Shown one piece after another: positions 1 to 7,370 of a stretch of DNA of 10,068 bases. Numbering within the stretch: position 1 is the first letter of the stretch; each line of letters opens with the position of its first letter. The DNA comes from Tannerella sp. (GTDB taxonomy: Bacteria; Bacteroidota; Bacteroidia; Bacteroidales; Tannerellaceae). The position numbers and the translations under genes were made by a program. The notes beneath the pieces were generated by a model, which did no database searches, was not told the DNA's origin, and saw only the letters and a program-made list of their open reading frames with translations. The DNA lies in the NCBI GenBank assembly GCA_031267485.1, contig JAIRYY010000269.1, forward strand, positions 1 through 10,068. Reading direction: 5' to 3'.

Positions 1-1228
1 TGGCGTCAAACCAGTCCACGTCCGGATAATTCGGGTCGTTCCGGCCTATTCCCGCTTCGTACTCCCGGATATATTCTTCCGAATATTCGGGCGTCATACC
101 CACTGCACGCTTGGCGATGGAAATATATTTCATATGATCCACTGCGCCGACATACTTCGGGACATTCGTCGGTTTGCCCTGGGCAATATATCCGTTGTAG
201 GAAATGTAAGCCTTGCCGTCTTCGGCGCGCCTTGTGGTAATGAGAATAACCCCGTTGGCTGCACGGTTGCCGTATATGGCGGCGGATGCGGCATCCTTGA
301 GTACGGAAATAGATTCGATGCTCTTTGGGTCAATCGAATTGATGTTCGATTCGACGCCGTCGATGAGCACCAGGACGTCGTTGTTACCCAGGGTCGTTTT
401 GCCGCGAACGCTAATCGTCCCGCCGTCTCCGCCGGGTTTACCGCTTCTCTGCGTCACGACGAGACCCGGTACAAGACCGGAGAGCGCCAGCGACGTTTGC
501 GCCACCGTCCGCTTCTCCATTTCAGGCAGGGAAACCGTCGAAACGGCGCCCGTCAGGTTCGCCTTTTTCTGCGTGCCGTAACCCACGACCACCACTTCGT
601 CGAGCGACTGAAGGTCTTCGCTCAGCTGCACGTCTATCCGCGTATTGACACCCACGGGAATTTCCCGCTGGAGATAGCCGATGTAAGATATTTGCAGCAC
701 GGCGTCGTTCGACGTGATTTCGAGCGTGTAGCGGCCGTCATTGCCGGTGACCGTTCCGTTCGTCGTACCCTTTACAAGCACATTCGCCCCTACAATCGTC
801 TCACCGGTTACCGCATCGGAAACAGTACCCGTAACCGTCCGGCGCTGTTGCGCGTCGCCGGCTAATTCCCTGCGGATGATATTCACATGCCGGTTATCAA
901 CAACATACGTCAAATCGGTACCTTTCAAGGCCTGCAACAGGACTTCATGAATCTGCCTGTTGCGGACATTCACGTTGACTTTTATGTTTTCAACATCCGA
1001 ATCCACATAGAAAAAGAGAAATTCGCTCTGTTTCTCAATTTGCGTAAATAATTCGGGAAGGGAAATCCGTTCTCCACTGACAGAAACTTTCGCTGTCTGG
1101 ACATACGATTCCACAGCGACAGCCTGAATACACGCAATGAAAAGCATCACTGCCGCAATTTTCATTATCAACCGGATTCTTTTCAGGCTGTTACATTTAA
1201 AATGACTGTTAAATAATTTTTTTTCCAT
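1..1228 (-). CDS. SusC/RagA-like TonB-linked outer membrane receptor with STN domain (N-terminal part)
   Basis: This is the first 409 residues of an outer membrane TonB-dependent receptor of the SusC/RagA type; the reading frame is open to the window edge, so the beta-barrel is missing. The ATG at 1228 starts a basic N-terminus and a hydrophobic signal segment (about residues 22-39, MKIAAVMLFIACIQAVAV). An STN domain follows (about 46-120, ISLPELFTQIEKQSEFLFFY). Next come a carboxypeptidase-regulatory-like domain (about 131-205, TVTGTVSDAVTGETIVGANV), the SusC-type segment DEVVVVGYGTQKKANLTGAVS (210-230) and a TonB plug (about 225-335, with ISVRG, LIDGVES and SVLKDAASAAIYGNRAANGV). In this family the STN domain contacts a FecR-type anti-sigma factor, and one is encoded immediately upstream on the same strand. 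Function inferred from the family: ligand binding with a SusD-like lipoprotein, probably for glycan import, plus signalling. The SusD partner would lie beyond the left edge. The substrate cannot be told. Family identity is very secure. Confidence 0.96.
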   Translation of the reverse strand, partial: MEKKLFNSHFKCNSLKRIRLIMKIAAVMLFIACIQAVAVESYVQTAKVSVSGERISLPELFTQIEKQSEFLFFYVDSDVENIKVNVNVRNRQIHEVLLQALKGTDLTYVVDNRHVNIIRRELAGDAQQRRTVTGTVSDAVTGETIVGANVLVKGTTNGTVTGNDGRYTLEITSNDAVLQISYIGYLQREIPVGVNTRIDVQLSEDLQSLDEVVVVGYGTQKKANLTGAVSTVSLPEMEKRTVAQTSLALSGLVPGLVVTQRSGKPGGDGGTISVRGKTTLGNNDVLVLIDGVESNINSIDPKSIESISVLKDAASAAIYGNRAANGVILITTRRAEDGKAYISYNGYIAQGKPTNVPKYVGAVDHMKYISIAKRAVGMTPEYSEEYIREYEAGIGRNDPNYPDVDWFDA

Positions 1229-1315
1229 ACATTTGCATGAGTATTAGAGTTTATAATATGCTCCCGCCACCTGTTTGGAAGCTGAGTGACGGAAGCGTTG
1301 AATTGATTTTCAGGA

Positions 1316-1346
1316 CGTACCGGCCTTCTATTCGATGGCCGGTACG
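1316..1346. repeat. 10-bp perfect inverted repeat upstream of susC-like gene
   Basis: CGTACCGGCC (1316-1325) and GGCCGGTACG (1337-1346) are exact reverse complements separated by 11 bases. The hairpin starts 88 bases upstream of the susC-like ATG. Neither strand has a T-run directly after it, so it does not look like an intrinsic terminator. It could be a leader hairpin or a protein-binding palindrome; the sequence does not decide between them. Confidence 0.7.
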
Positions 1347-1576
1347 CTTCTTAATAGGGACATTCTTTGTTCGTCATAGGCTTGTTTTTTTTATGGTTAA
1401 TAATAAAGGAATCCCTTTCTCCGGGATTTGCATGAACGAACATAAAGGAAAATCTCTCCCGGCAGCGTGAAAAATCTTTCCCGCAGACAGGAGCCGAATG
1501 TGACTCAATTGTGTTTTTGGTCCAAGCTTTAGTTGTTTTTGTGGAATATTTTTTGTACCTCGCGCGTGAACCTGCG

Positions 1577-1635
<59 letters not shown>

Positions 1636-1653
1636 AAAAATATTCCGAAAGGA

Positions 1654-1661
1654 CAAACATA
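1654..1661 (-). promoter_or_regulatory. Putative -7 element (TATGTTTG) upstream of the GT tract
   Basis: On the minus strand TATGTTTG matches the Bacteroidetes -7 consensus TAnnTTTG at every fixed position. No TTG lies 19-21 bases upstream; the closest triplets there match only partly. Transcription from it would start near 1647 and copy the repeat as (AC)27 close to the 5' end of a leader of about 420 nt reaching the susC-like ATG. A chance match to a six-position consensus is possible in a window of this size. Confidence 0.4.
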
Positions 1662-1773
1662 TCATGTTAAAAAATACTTTCTCGAAAAACAAAAAAGCTC
1701 CGCGTGAACAGAGGTTGCCTCTTTTCCCGTTGTTTTTCATGATTCCTGTTTCGGATAATTGATTCATACGTTT

Positions 1774-2781
1774 CTAATTGATATAATAAGTTGTCCCTTT
1801 CTTTGTCCACTTAATAGGCAGACTTTTCGATATCACCTCAAATATCTGCTCAATGGACTGTCCTTCTTCGAACGTACCGGAAACTGTGACAGACGGGGCG
1901 GTAAGCCGTTCGTTCGCAATATGAATCCGCAGTCCGTAAATCCGGCTTAAATCCTTAATCAATCCGGCAAAAGTAACGATTTTGTATTTTAGCAGTCCGT
2001 CTTTCCATGCAATTGCCTGTTCGATGTCTACGGTCCTGATTGCAATATTCCTGTCGCCGGGCGTAAACTCCAATTGCTGATCGGGCGTCATGGTAAATTC
2101 ACGGCCTTGTGCGCCGAAACAGATGGAGCCTTCCACCAGCGTGGCAATGATTTTTCCGGCAACCGTATCGGAACTGACGTTAAATACCGTACCCAGCACT
2201 TTTATAAACGCATCGTCGCCAACTTCCGATTCAAAATTTACCTCAAACGGCAGGCCTGGATTGCCGGCCACTTCGAAAAAGGCTTCACCGTCGATTTTCA
2301 CTCGGCGGTCTGTCTTGCCGTACCGGTCGGAATATGTCAGACGGCTGTGTTTGTTCAGCACAATCCTCGTCCCGTCGTCGAGCGTAAGGGTCGACCTGTG
2401 GTCATCCGTCACGCAGGTATAATAATTGTAAACCTCACGTACCGCTTCAGCGTCCCGCGAGCCGGCATAGAACAGCGACAGCGTGGAAATAACCAGCGCA
2501 ATAATAACAGCCGCAGCCGGGATGAAAATCCGTCGGGGCATACCGAAAACGGGAGAAGCCTTCCGTCCGGCAATCCGTTGCAGGATTTTCTCCGTAGCCG
2601 TCGCATCGGGACTGACCGCCCGGCTATCGGACACTTCGGCCGTCCAGTAGCTTTTGAGCCGGACGAAGATTTTTTCATTCTCACTTCGTCCGTTCAACCA
2701 GCGGCTCAGCTCCAAAACGTCGTCCGGCGACGCTTCACCGCTCAACACGCGGGCAATTATATGATTGATATCTTTCTCCAT
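1774..2781 (-). CDS. FecR-family anti-sigma factor
   Basis: This 335-residue inner membrane anti-sigma factor is of the FecR type. The N-terminal cytoplasmic part (residues 1-80, including SGEASPDDVLELSRWL and EIFVRLKSYW-like helices) resembles the sigma-binding region of Bacteroidetes FecR proteins. One membrane span follows (about 85-107, IFIPAAAVIIALVISTLSLF). The periplasmic FecR domain occupies about 121-220 (STLTLDDGTRIVLNKHSRLTY, VKIDGEAFFEVAGN, FIKVLGTVFNV). A C-terminal domain (about 262-333, LKYKIVTFAGLIKDLSRIYG then SVTVSGTFEEGQSIEQIFEVI) matches the DUF4974-type domain usual in this phylum. The family senses the STN domain of a receptor and controls an ECF sigma factor. The receptor partner is probably the STN-bearing SusC homologue downstream. 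The ECF sigma gene that normally precedes it is not visible upstream, so it lies elsewhere or has been lost. The length is normal for the family and the start is the only well-placed ATG. Confidence 0.95.
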   Translation of the reverse strand: MEKDINHIIARVLSGEASPDDVLELSRWLNGRSENEKIFVRLKSYWTAEVSDSRAVSPDATATEKILQRIAGRKASPVFGMPRRIFIPAAAVIIALVISTLSLFYAGSRDAEAVREVYNYYTCVTDDHRSTLTLDDGTRIVLNKHSRLTYSDRYGKTDRRVKIDGEAFFEVAGNPGLPFEVNFESEVGDDAFIKVLGTVFNVSSDTVAGKIIATLVEGSICFGAQGREFTMTPDQQLEFTPGDRNIAIRTVDIEQAIAWKDGLLKYKIVTFAGLIKDLSRIYGLRIHIANERLTAPSVTVSGTFEEGQSIEQIFEVISKSLPIKWTKKGTTYYIN

Positions 2782-2793
2782 ACTTTTCCGTTC

Positions 2794-3056
2794 CTATTGT
2801 ATATATCGCAGCAAATGGAAAAAACCCCTAAAATCGCGGTTAAAAAAAAGTGGATACGCCCCGTCAAAGAACGTGAACGACACTTCCTTTCCGCGTGCTT
2901 CTTCCGGTATCCGGCAGTAGCAGCGGAGGGTCGCCGCACAGGTATCTTTCGAGAAAGTCACTTCCGTGCGGTTGCCGGAGTTGGCCGAGGGGTTTTACAC
3001 ACCTCCACGCCGACCTCCACGCCGGAGCCATTCGTGTAGTAGGACTTATTCTCCAT
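2794..3056 (-). pseudogene. Possible frameshifted coding remnant of unknown family
   Basis: Two minus-strand frames carry protein-like sequence that would join if there were a frameshift near 2975-3000. The first runs MENKSYYTNGSGVEVGVEV from the ATG at 3056. The second runs ANSGNRTEVTFSKDTCAATL, then a CYCRIPEEARGKEVSFTF segment, and ends at a TAG at 2794-2796. The last 20 or so residues before that stop look random. A perfect 12-bp tandem duplication (3001-3024) sits inside and encodes the GVEVGVEV repeat. The composition suggests a beta-rich exported protein, but I do not recognise a family. It could be a fragment left when the DNA upstream of the anti-sigma gene was rearranged, or noncoding sequence that resembles a protein by chance. 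It is not a sigma factor remnant as far as can be seen. Confidence 0.3.
3001..3024. repeat. 12-bp perfect tandem duplication
   Basis: ACCTCCACGCCG occurs twice back to back. It lies in the divergent spacer within the possible coding remnant. A 12-base unit would preserve a reading frame. Confidence 0.9.
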
Positions 3057-3100
3057 CCATGTTTCCCGGAATATAAATCATTTGAAATTCGCCTTTTTTT

Positions 3101-3130
3101 TTGACAGTCCGGGAAAAAATGTTACTTTTG
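3101..3130 (+). promoter_or_regulatory. Bacteroidetes-type promoter for the TonB receptor operon
   Basis: TTG (3101-3103, inside TTGACA) and TACTTTTG (3123-3130) are separated by 19 bases, which fits the Bacteroidetes housekeeping pattern of TTG, 19-21 bases, TAnnTTTG. It faces the rightward genes, and transcription would start near 3137, about 80 bases before the receptor ATG at 3217. This is the best promoter match I found in the window. No operator could be identified. Confidence 0.7.
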
Positions 3131-3216
3131 TCCGGCCTTTCGCATCTTTTTGGCAGTTTTGGCGGTGAAACGGCAGGGGAGTATTCCGGCAGGCGGTGTT
3201 TTGTAATGCTAATTTA

Positions 3217-5541
3217 ATGACGATGATAAGAAAATGTCTTTTTTTGTGTCCGTGTCTGTTTGTCTTTTTCGCAGGCATGGCGCAAAAGGTTGAATTGACG
3301 GGAAAGGTTGTTGAACGTTCGACGGGCGAGCCGCTGGTTTCGGCGCTGATAAAGGTGAAAGGGCTGTCGCAGGTGGCGCTGTCCGATGAGAACGGGAAGT
3401 ATTCGATTTCGTTTGACAGGAGCGGGGTGTATGTGGTGACCGCGTCATACGTCGGGTTTGGCGAGGCGACCGAGAGGGTTGACCTCCGCCGGAATCAAAC
3501 GGCTGATTTTTTTCTTGACGGCAATATGCAGCTGGAGGAAGTGCTGGTGACGTCCACGGCGCCGGACGGGCGGGTGAAGAGCCTGACGATGGGCGTCGAG
3601 AAGCTGAGCGCCGTCGAGATTCGCCAGATGCCCGCCCTGATGGGCGAGGTGGACGTTATCAAGGCGATACAGCTGCTGCCGGGCGTGCAGACGGCCTCGG
3701 AAGGAGGTTCGGGGTTCAGCGTGCGCGGCGGTTCGCCGGATCAGAATCTTATTCTCATCGACAATGCGACGGTTTACAATGCTTCTCACCTGATGGGTTT
3801 TTTCTCCATTTTCAACAATGACGTGCTGAGCGGGCTGGATTTGTATAAGGGCGACATGCCGCTGAAATACGGCGGACGGCTTTCGTCGCTGCTTGACGTG
3901 CGGACGAAAAGCGACCCGCCCGAACGGCTGAAGGCGGTCGGCGGAATCGGGCTGATATCGAGCCGGCTGACGCTGGAGGGGCCTGTCGGCGAACGGACGT
4001 CGTGGCTCGCGGGCGGACGGCGCAGCTATGCGGATTTATTCCTCAAGCTCTCGTCGGACGAGGCTTTGCGCAAGTCGTCCGTTTATTTCTACGACTTCAA
4101 CGCGAAGTTGACGCACCGCTTTTCCAACCGCGATATCGTCGACGTCAGCGGGTATTACGGGAAGGACAACTTCGGCGCCGAGCCGGGCGATTTCCGCTAT
4201 GGCAACGGGGCCGTTTCCACTTCATGGCGGCATGTTTATTCCGACATCCTCTCGTCGCGCATCAGTTTTAACGTCAGCAACTACGATTACGGCCTCCAGT
4301 CGAAGCTCGAAGGCGCAAGAGCCGCGTGGGAATCGAGCATGACGGATTACATGCTGCGCGTCGACATGACACATTCCATCAGCGAAAAGTGGAACCTGAC
4401 GTACGGACTTTCGAGCGTCATGCACCGTTTCCGGCCCGGTTTCGCGAGGATGGACACGGGCGGAGACACGGAAATCAATTACGGGGTGGAGGGCTCGAAC
4501 GCCCTTGAACACAGCGTTTACCTTTCGAACGAGCAGAAACTGTCCGAAAGGCTGAGCGTCAAATACGGCGCGCGCCTGTCCGCCTTTCAGAACATCGGGA
4601 AAGCGACCGTTTTCCGCTATGACGGCGACTACCGGGTTGCGGATTCGCTGACGTACGCGCCGGGCAAGATATACAATACGTATGTGGCGGTGGAGCCGCG
4701 GCTCGGCTTCGTGCTGCGGCTCGCCGAGAACTCGTCGCTGAAAGCCAACTACCTCCACAACGTGCAGTTCATGCAGCTTGCCAACAACTCCGCCTCCGGT
4801 TCGCCGCTCGACGTGTGGTTTCCCGCAAGCCCGAACATCAAACCGCAGGCGCTGGACATGTTTTCAGCCGGTTATTTCCACAATCTGGCCGACAACGCCT
4901 ACGAGACGTCGGTGGAACTGTATTACAAGAATCAGAAAAACGTGATTGACTTTGCCGAGCACGCCAACCTGATGCTCAACCGCAAGCTGGAGGGCGAAGT
5001 CCGCACGGGACGCGGCAAAGTTTACGGCGCCGAGTTCATGGCACGCAAAACCGGCGGGCGCCTCACCGGTTTCGTCAATTACACGCTCTCCCGCTCGGAG
5101 CGCACCATTCCCGGCGTCAACGGGGGGAAGACTTACCTTTCGCCCTACGACAAGACGCATAACTTCAACGCGGTGGCGAACTTCGAGCTGTCCCGGAAAT
5201 GCGCCCTTTCCGTCATCTGGGTCTACGCGACCGGCAATCCCACGACCTATCCTTCGGGACGCTTTGAGATTGACGGCGAATATTTCCCGCTTTACTCCGG
5301 ACGGAACGAATATCGCCGCCCCGACTATCACCGCATGGACCTTTCCTTTACCTACACGCCGAGGCCGGATACCCGCAAACGCTGGCGCGGAGAGTGGAAC
5401 GTCTCCCTTTATAACGCCTACGGGAGGAAAAACCCGTGGATGATAACCTACAACCAGCATGAGGACACGGGGCTTCCTTACGCCGAAATGATATATCTTT
5501 TCGGCGTGGTGCCCTCGATAACGTACAACTTTACTTTTTGA
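3217..5541 (+). CDS. TonB-dependent receptor with carboxypeptidase-like N-terminal domain
   Basis: This complete outer membrane TonB-dependent receptor has 774 residues from the ATG at 3217. A GTG at 3196 and an ATG at 3223 are also in frame, but 3217 or 3223 gives a compact signal peptide (MTMIRKCLFLCPCLFVFFAGMA, cut before about Q23). Residues 25-102 form a carboxypeptidase-regulatory-like domain (VELTGKVVERSTGEPLVSAL). A TonB-box-like LEEVLVTST lies at 106-114. The plug spans about 125-235 (LPGVQTASEGGSGFSVRGGS, DLYKGDMPLKYGGRLSSLLD), and a beta-barrel runs to the aromatic C-terminus YNFTF expected of outer membrane proteins. There is no STN domain, so it should transport without FecR-type signalling. 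It is followed 22 bases later by a DUF4249 lipoprotein gene, an established pairing in Bacteroidetes that resembles SusC/SusD in layout. The substrate is unknown. Confidence 0.95.
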   Translation: MTMIRKCLFLCPCLFVFFAGMAQKVELTGKVVERSTGEPLVSALIKVKGLSQVALSDENGKYSISFDRSGVYVVTASYVGFGEATERVDLRRNQTADFFLDGNMQLEEVLVTSTAPDGRVKSLTMGVEKLSAVEIRQMPALMGEVDVIKAIQLLPGVQTASEGGSGFSVRGGSPDQNLILIDNATVYNASHLMGFFSIFNNDVLSGLDLYKGDMPLKYGGRLSSLLDVRTKSDPPERLKAVGGIGLISSRLTLEGPVGERTSWLAGGRRSYADLFLKLSSDEALRKSSVYFYDFNAKLTHRFSNRDIVDVSGYYGKDNFGAEPGDFRYGNGAVSTSWRHVYSDILSSRISFNVSNYDYGLQSKLEGARAAWESSMTDYMLRVDMTHSISEKWNLTYGLSSVMHRFRPGFARMDTGGDTEINYGVEGSNALEHSVYLSNEQKLSERLSVKYGARLSAFQNIGKATVFRYDGDYRVADSLTYAPGKIYNTYVAVEPRLGFVLRLAENSSLKANYLHNVQFMQLANNSASGSPLDVWFPASPNIKPQALDMFSAGYFHNLADNAYETSVELYYKNQKNVIDFAEHANLMLNRKLEGEVRTGRGKVYGAEFMARKTGGRLTGFVNYTLSRSERTIPGVNGGKTYLSPYDKTHNFNAVANFELSRKCALSVIWVYATGNPTTYPSGRFEIDGEYFPLYSGRNEYRRPDYHRMDLSFTYTPRPDTRKRWRGEWNVSLYNAYGRKNPWMITYNQHEDTGLPYAEMIYLFGVVPSITYNFTF

Positions 5542-5563
5542 ATCCCAATCAATACGGCAGATT

Positions 5564-6466
5564 ATGTTTACATCCATTTCACGTTTCATATTCCCGATTC
5601 TCCTGCTGTCCGCGTGCACGGCGCCCATCGACATCGACACGCGCGACAGCGAGCCTGTCATCGTCATTTACGGATGCCTGACGGACGAAAACAGGTACCA
5701 GTCGGTCAGGATAACGAGTTCCTCCCCCTATTTCGACAGCTCGGAAAACGCGGCCGTCACGGACGCCACGGTGCGGATAAGCGATTCCAAAGGGCGCGAC
5801 CATGACCTGCTGCACGGGGAGGACGGATATTATTTCAGCGATTCCAGGTTTCGCGCGTATCCCGGAGTGACCTATCATCTGGTTGTGGACGTCGATTTCG
5901 ACGGGGATGGCCTGGCCGAGACCTACGAGGCCACGACGACCCTGCGTCCCGCGCTGACGGTCGATTCCATTGCCGTCAAGCCAATCAGCATCATGGGATT
6001 CAGGCATTACGCCCTCAACATCTTCACGCAGGACCCGCCCGAATCGCAGGATTTTTACCTGTTCAGGTTCTTCATCAACGACAGCATTTCCAACAGCCGG
6101 ATAAGCAGTTACATCGTCTCCGACGATGAGTTTTTCAACGGCTCCTATCTCGAAAATACCATTTATTATTTCGATGACGCCACGGACGAAAACACCGCCG
6201 GACGAAACCGGGAAGACGACAACGCTTTCCTGCTCTCGCCGGGCGACAGGATTCGCCTGCAGGTTTCAAACATGGAGGAGGGATATTACCGGTTCATCAA
6301 CGAATGTACGTCGGAGATGCGTGGCGGCAACCCCATGTTTGGCGGCCCGCCGTCCAACATCTCCACAAACGTCTCGAACGGAGCGGCGGGCTTTTTCACG
6401 GGATACTGCGTCCGCGAAACGGTGGCCACCGTCCCGGATTACACCGGTTTCACACACTTAAAATAA
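5564..6466 (+). CDS. DUF4249-family lipoprotein
   Basis: This 300-residue lipoprotein has a signal peptide ending in the lipobox LLSAC, with Cys18 as the lipidated residue (MFTSISRFIFPILLLSAC). The mature part starts with the pattern seen in DUF4249 proteins: an acidic stretch, then PVIVIYGCLTDENRYQSVRI (about 31-50), then VTDATVRISDSKGRDHDL, VTYHLVVDVD and, near the C-terminus, NGAAGFFTGYCVRETVATVP. It is rich in beta-strand-like sequence with no membrane span after the lipobox. Members are generally encoded next to TonB-dependent receptors, as here, and are thought to act as surface or outer membrane partner lipoproteins; the biochemical role is not established. It starts 22 bases after the receptor stop codon, so the two are probably co-transcribed. 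The length is near the low end for the family but the protein looks intact. Confidence 0.88.
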   Translation: MFTSISRFIFPILLLSACTAPIDIDTRDSEPVIVIYGCLTDENRYQSVRITSSSPYFDSSENAAVTDATVRISDSKGRDHDLLHGEDGYYFSDSRFRAYPGVTYHLVVDVDFDGDGLAETYEATTTLRPALTVDSIAVKPISIMGFRHYALNIFTQDPPESQDFYLFRFFINDSISNSRISSYIVSDDEFFNGSYLENTIYYFDDATDENTAGRNREDDNAFLLSPGDRIRLQVSNMEEGYYRFINECTSEMRGGNPMFGGPPSNISTNVSNGAAGFFTGYCVRETVATVPDYTGFTHLK

Positions 6467-6479
6467 ACACGCATTGACT

Positions 6480-7334
6480 ATGAACACGGCTATATTGCTT
6501 CTGCATTGTCCCGACAGGGCGGGTATCGTTACCGACATCACCAATTTTATCAGTATAAACAGCGGAAATATCATTTACCTGGACCAGCATGTCGACCATG
6601 TCGAGAATATATTTTTCATGCGCATGGAATGGGACCTGGAGCGGTTCCTTATTCCGTACGACAAGATAGAGGAGTATTTCAACACGCTGTATGCGAAGAA
6701 GTACGGCATCAGTTTCCGCCTTTATTTTTCCGGCTACCGGCCGCGAATGGCGATTTTCGTTTCAAAAATGTCGCACTGCCTGTACGATATTCTGGCGCGC
6801 CATACGGCGGGCGAGTGGAACGTCAGCATCCCGCTTATCATCAGCAATCATCCGGATATGGAGGTGGTTGCCCGGCGTTTCGACATTCCCTATCACCTGT
6901 TTCCCGTCACGAGGGAAAACAGGGCGGAACAGGAACGGGCGGAGCTGGAACTGCTGGAGGAACACGGGATTGACTTTATCGTGCTCGCGAGGTACATGCA
7001 GATTGTCTCCGCAGACATGATAAGGCGGTACCCGAACAGGATTATCAATATCCATCACTCCTTTCTGCCCGCTTTTGCGGGAGCCAGGCCTTACCATGCG
7101 GCTTTTGAACGCGGCGTGAAAATCATCGGCGCCACGAGCCACTACGTCACGGAGGAACTGGACGCCGGGCCTATCATCGAACAGGATATCGTGCGGGTCA
7201 CGCATAAGGATACCGTCCGGGATTTGATTAACAAGGGGAAAGACCTTGAGAAGATTGTACTTTCGCGCGCCGTGCGGAAACACATCGAACGCAAGGCGCT
7301 GGCGTATAAAAACAAAACCGTCATTTTCGAGTAG
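6480..7334 (+). CDS. purU: Formyltetrahydrofolate deformylase
   Basis: This cytoplasmic enzyme hydrolyses 10-formyltetrahydrofolate to tetrahydrofolate and formate, balancing one-carbon pools and feeding formate to purine synthesis. It has 284 residues from the ATG at 6480, close to the roughly 280 of E. coli PurU; a TTG at 6474 would add only two residues and is less likely. An ACT domain comes first (about 1-85, ILLLHCPDRAGIVTDITNFI). The formyltransferase-type catalytic domain follows, with LARYMQIVS (169-177), NIHHSFLPAFAGARPYH (190-206) and ATSHYVTEELDAGPII (218-233). The family's catalytic Asn, His and Asp correspond to N190, H192 and D228. It begins 13 bases after the DUF4249 stop codon and may be transcribed from the receptor promoter, although no metabolic link to the receptor is apparent. 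The gene is intact and converges with the PHP-domain gene, 13 bases away. Confidence 0.95.
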   Translation: MNTAILLLHCPDRAGIVTDITNFISINSGNIIYLDQHVDHVENIFFMRMEWDLERFLIPYDKIEEYFNTLYAKKYGISFRLYFSGYRPRMAIFVSKMSHCLYDILARHTAGEWNVSIPLIISNHPDMEVVARRFDIPYHLFPVTRENRAEQERAELELLEEHGIDFIVLARYMQIVSADMIRRYPNRIINIHHSFLPAFAGARPYHAAFERGVKIIGATSHYVTEELDAGPIIEQDIVRVTHKDTVRDLINKGKDLEKIVLSRAVRKHIERKALAYKNKTVIFE

Positions 7335-7370
7335 CGCGGGACGCGGCTCACTCACCGGCGCCGCGGGACA
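7335..7370. terminator. Possible short hairpin between convergent genes
   Basis: CGCGGC (7342-7347) and GCCGCG (7360-7365) form a 6-bp GC-rich stem with a 12-base loop, overlapping the end of the PHP-domain gene and lying just after purU. No T-run follows on either strand, so intrinsic termination is doubtful. It is the only structure seen in the 13-base convergent gap. Confidence 0.2.

Noticed and set aside
134..865. 243-codon plus-strand open frame opposite the susC-like gene
   Set aside because: The minus strand carries unmistakable SusC motifs throughout this stretch.
1710..1722. Intrinsic terminator after the fecR-like gene
   Set aside because: The stem is only 5 bp and the T-run on the minus strand lies about ten bases further on, so it is too weak to call.
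2074..3039. 321-codon plus-strand open frame opposite the fecR-like gene
   Set aside because: It overlaps a clear FecR homologue and shows no domain; antisense shadow.
3196..3216. Upstream GTG start for the second TonB receptor
   Set aside because: It would add seven residues before the compact signal peptide; the ATG at 3217 or 3223 fits better.
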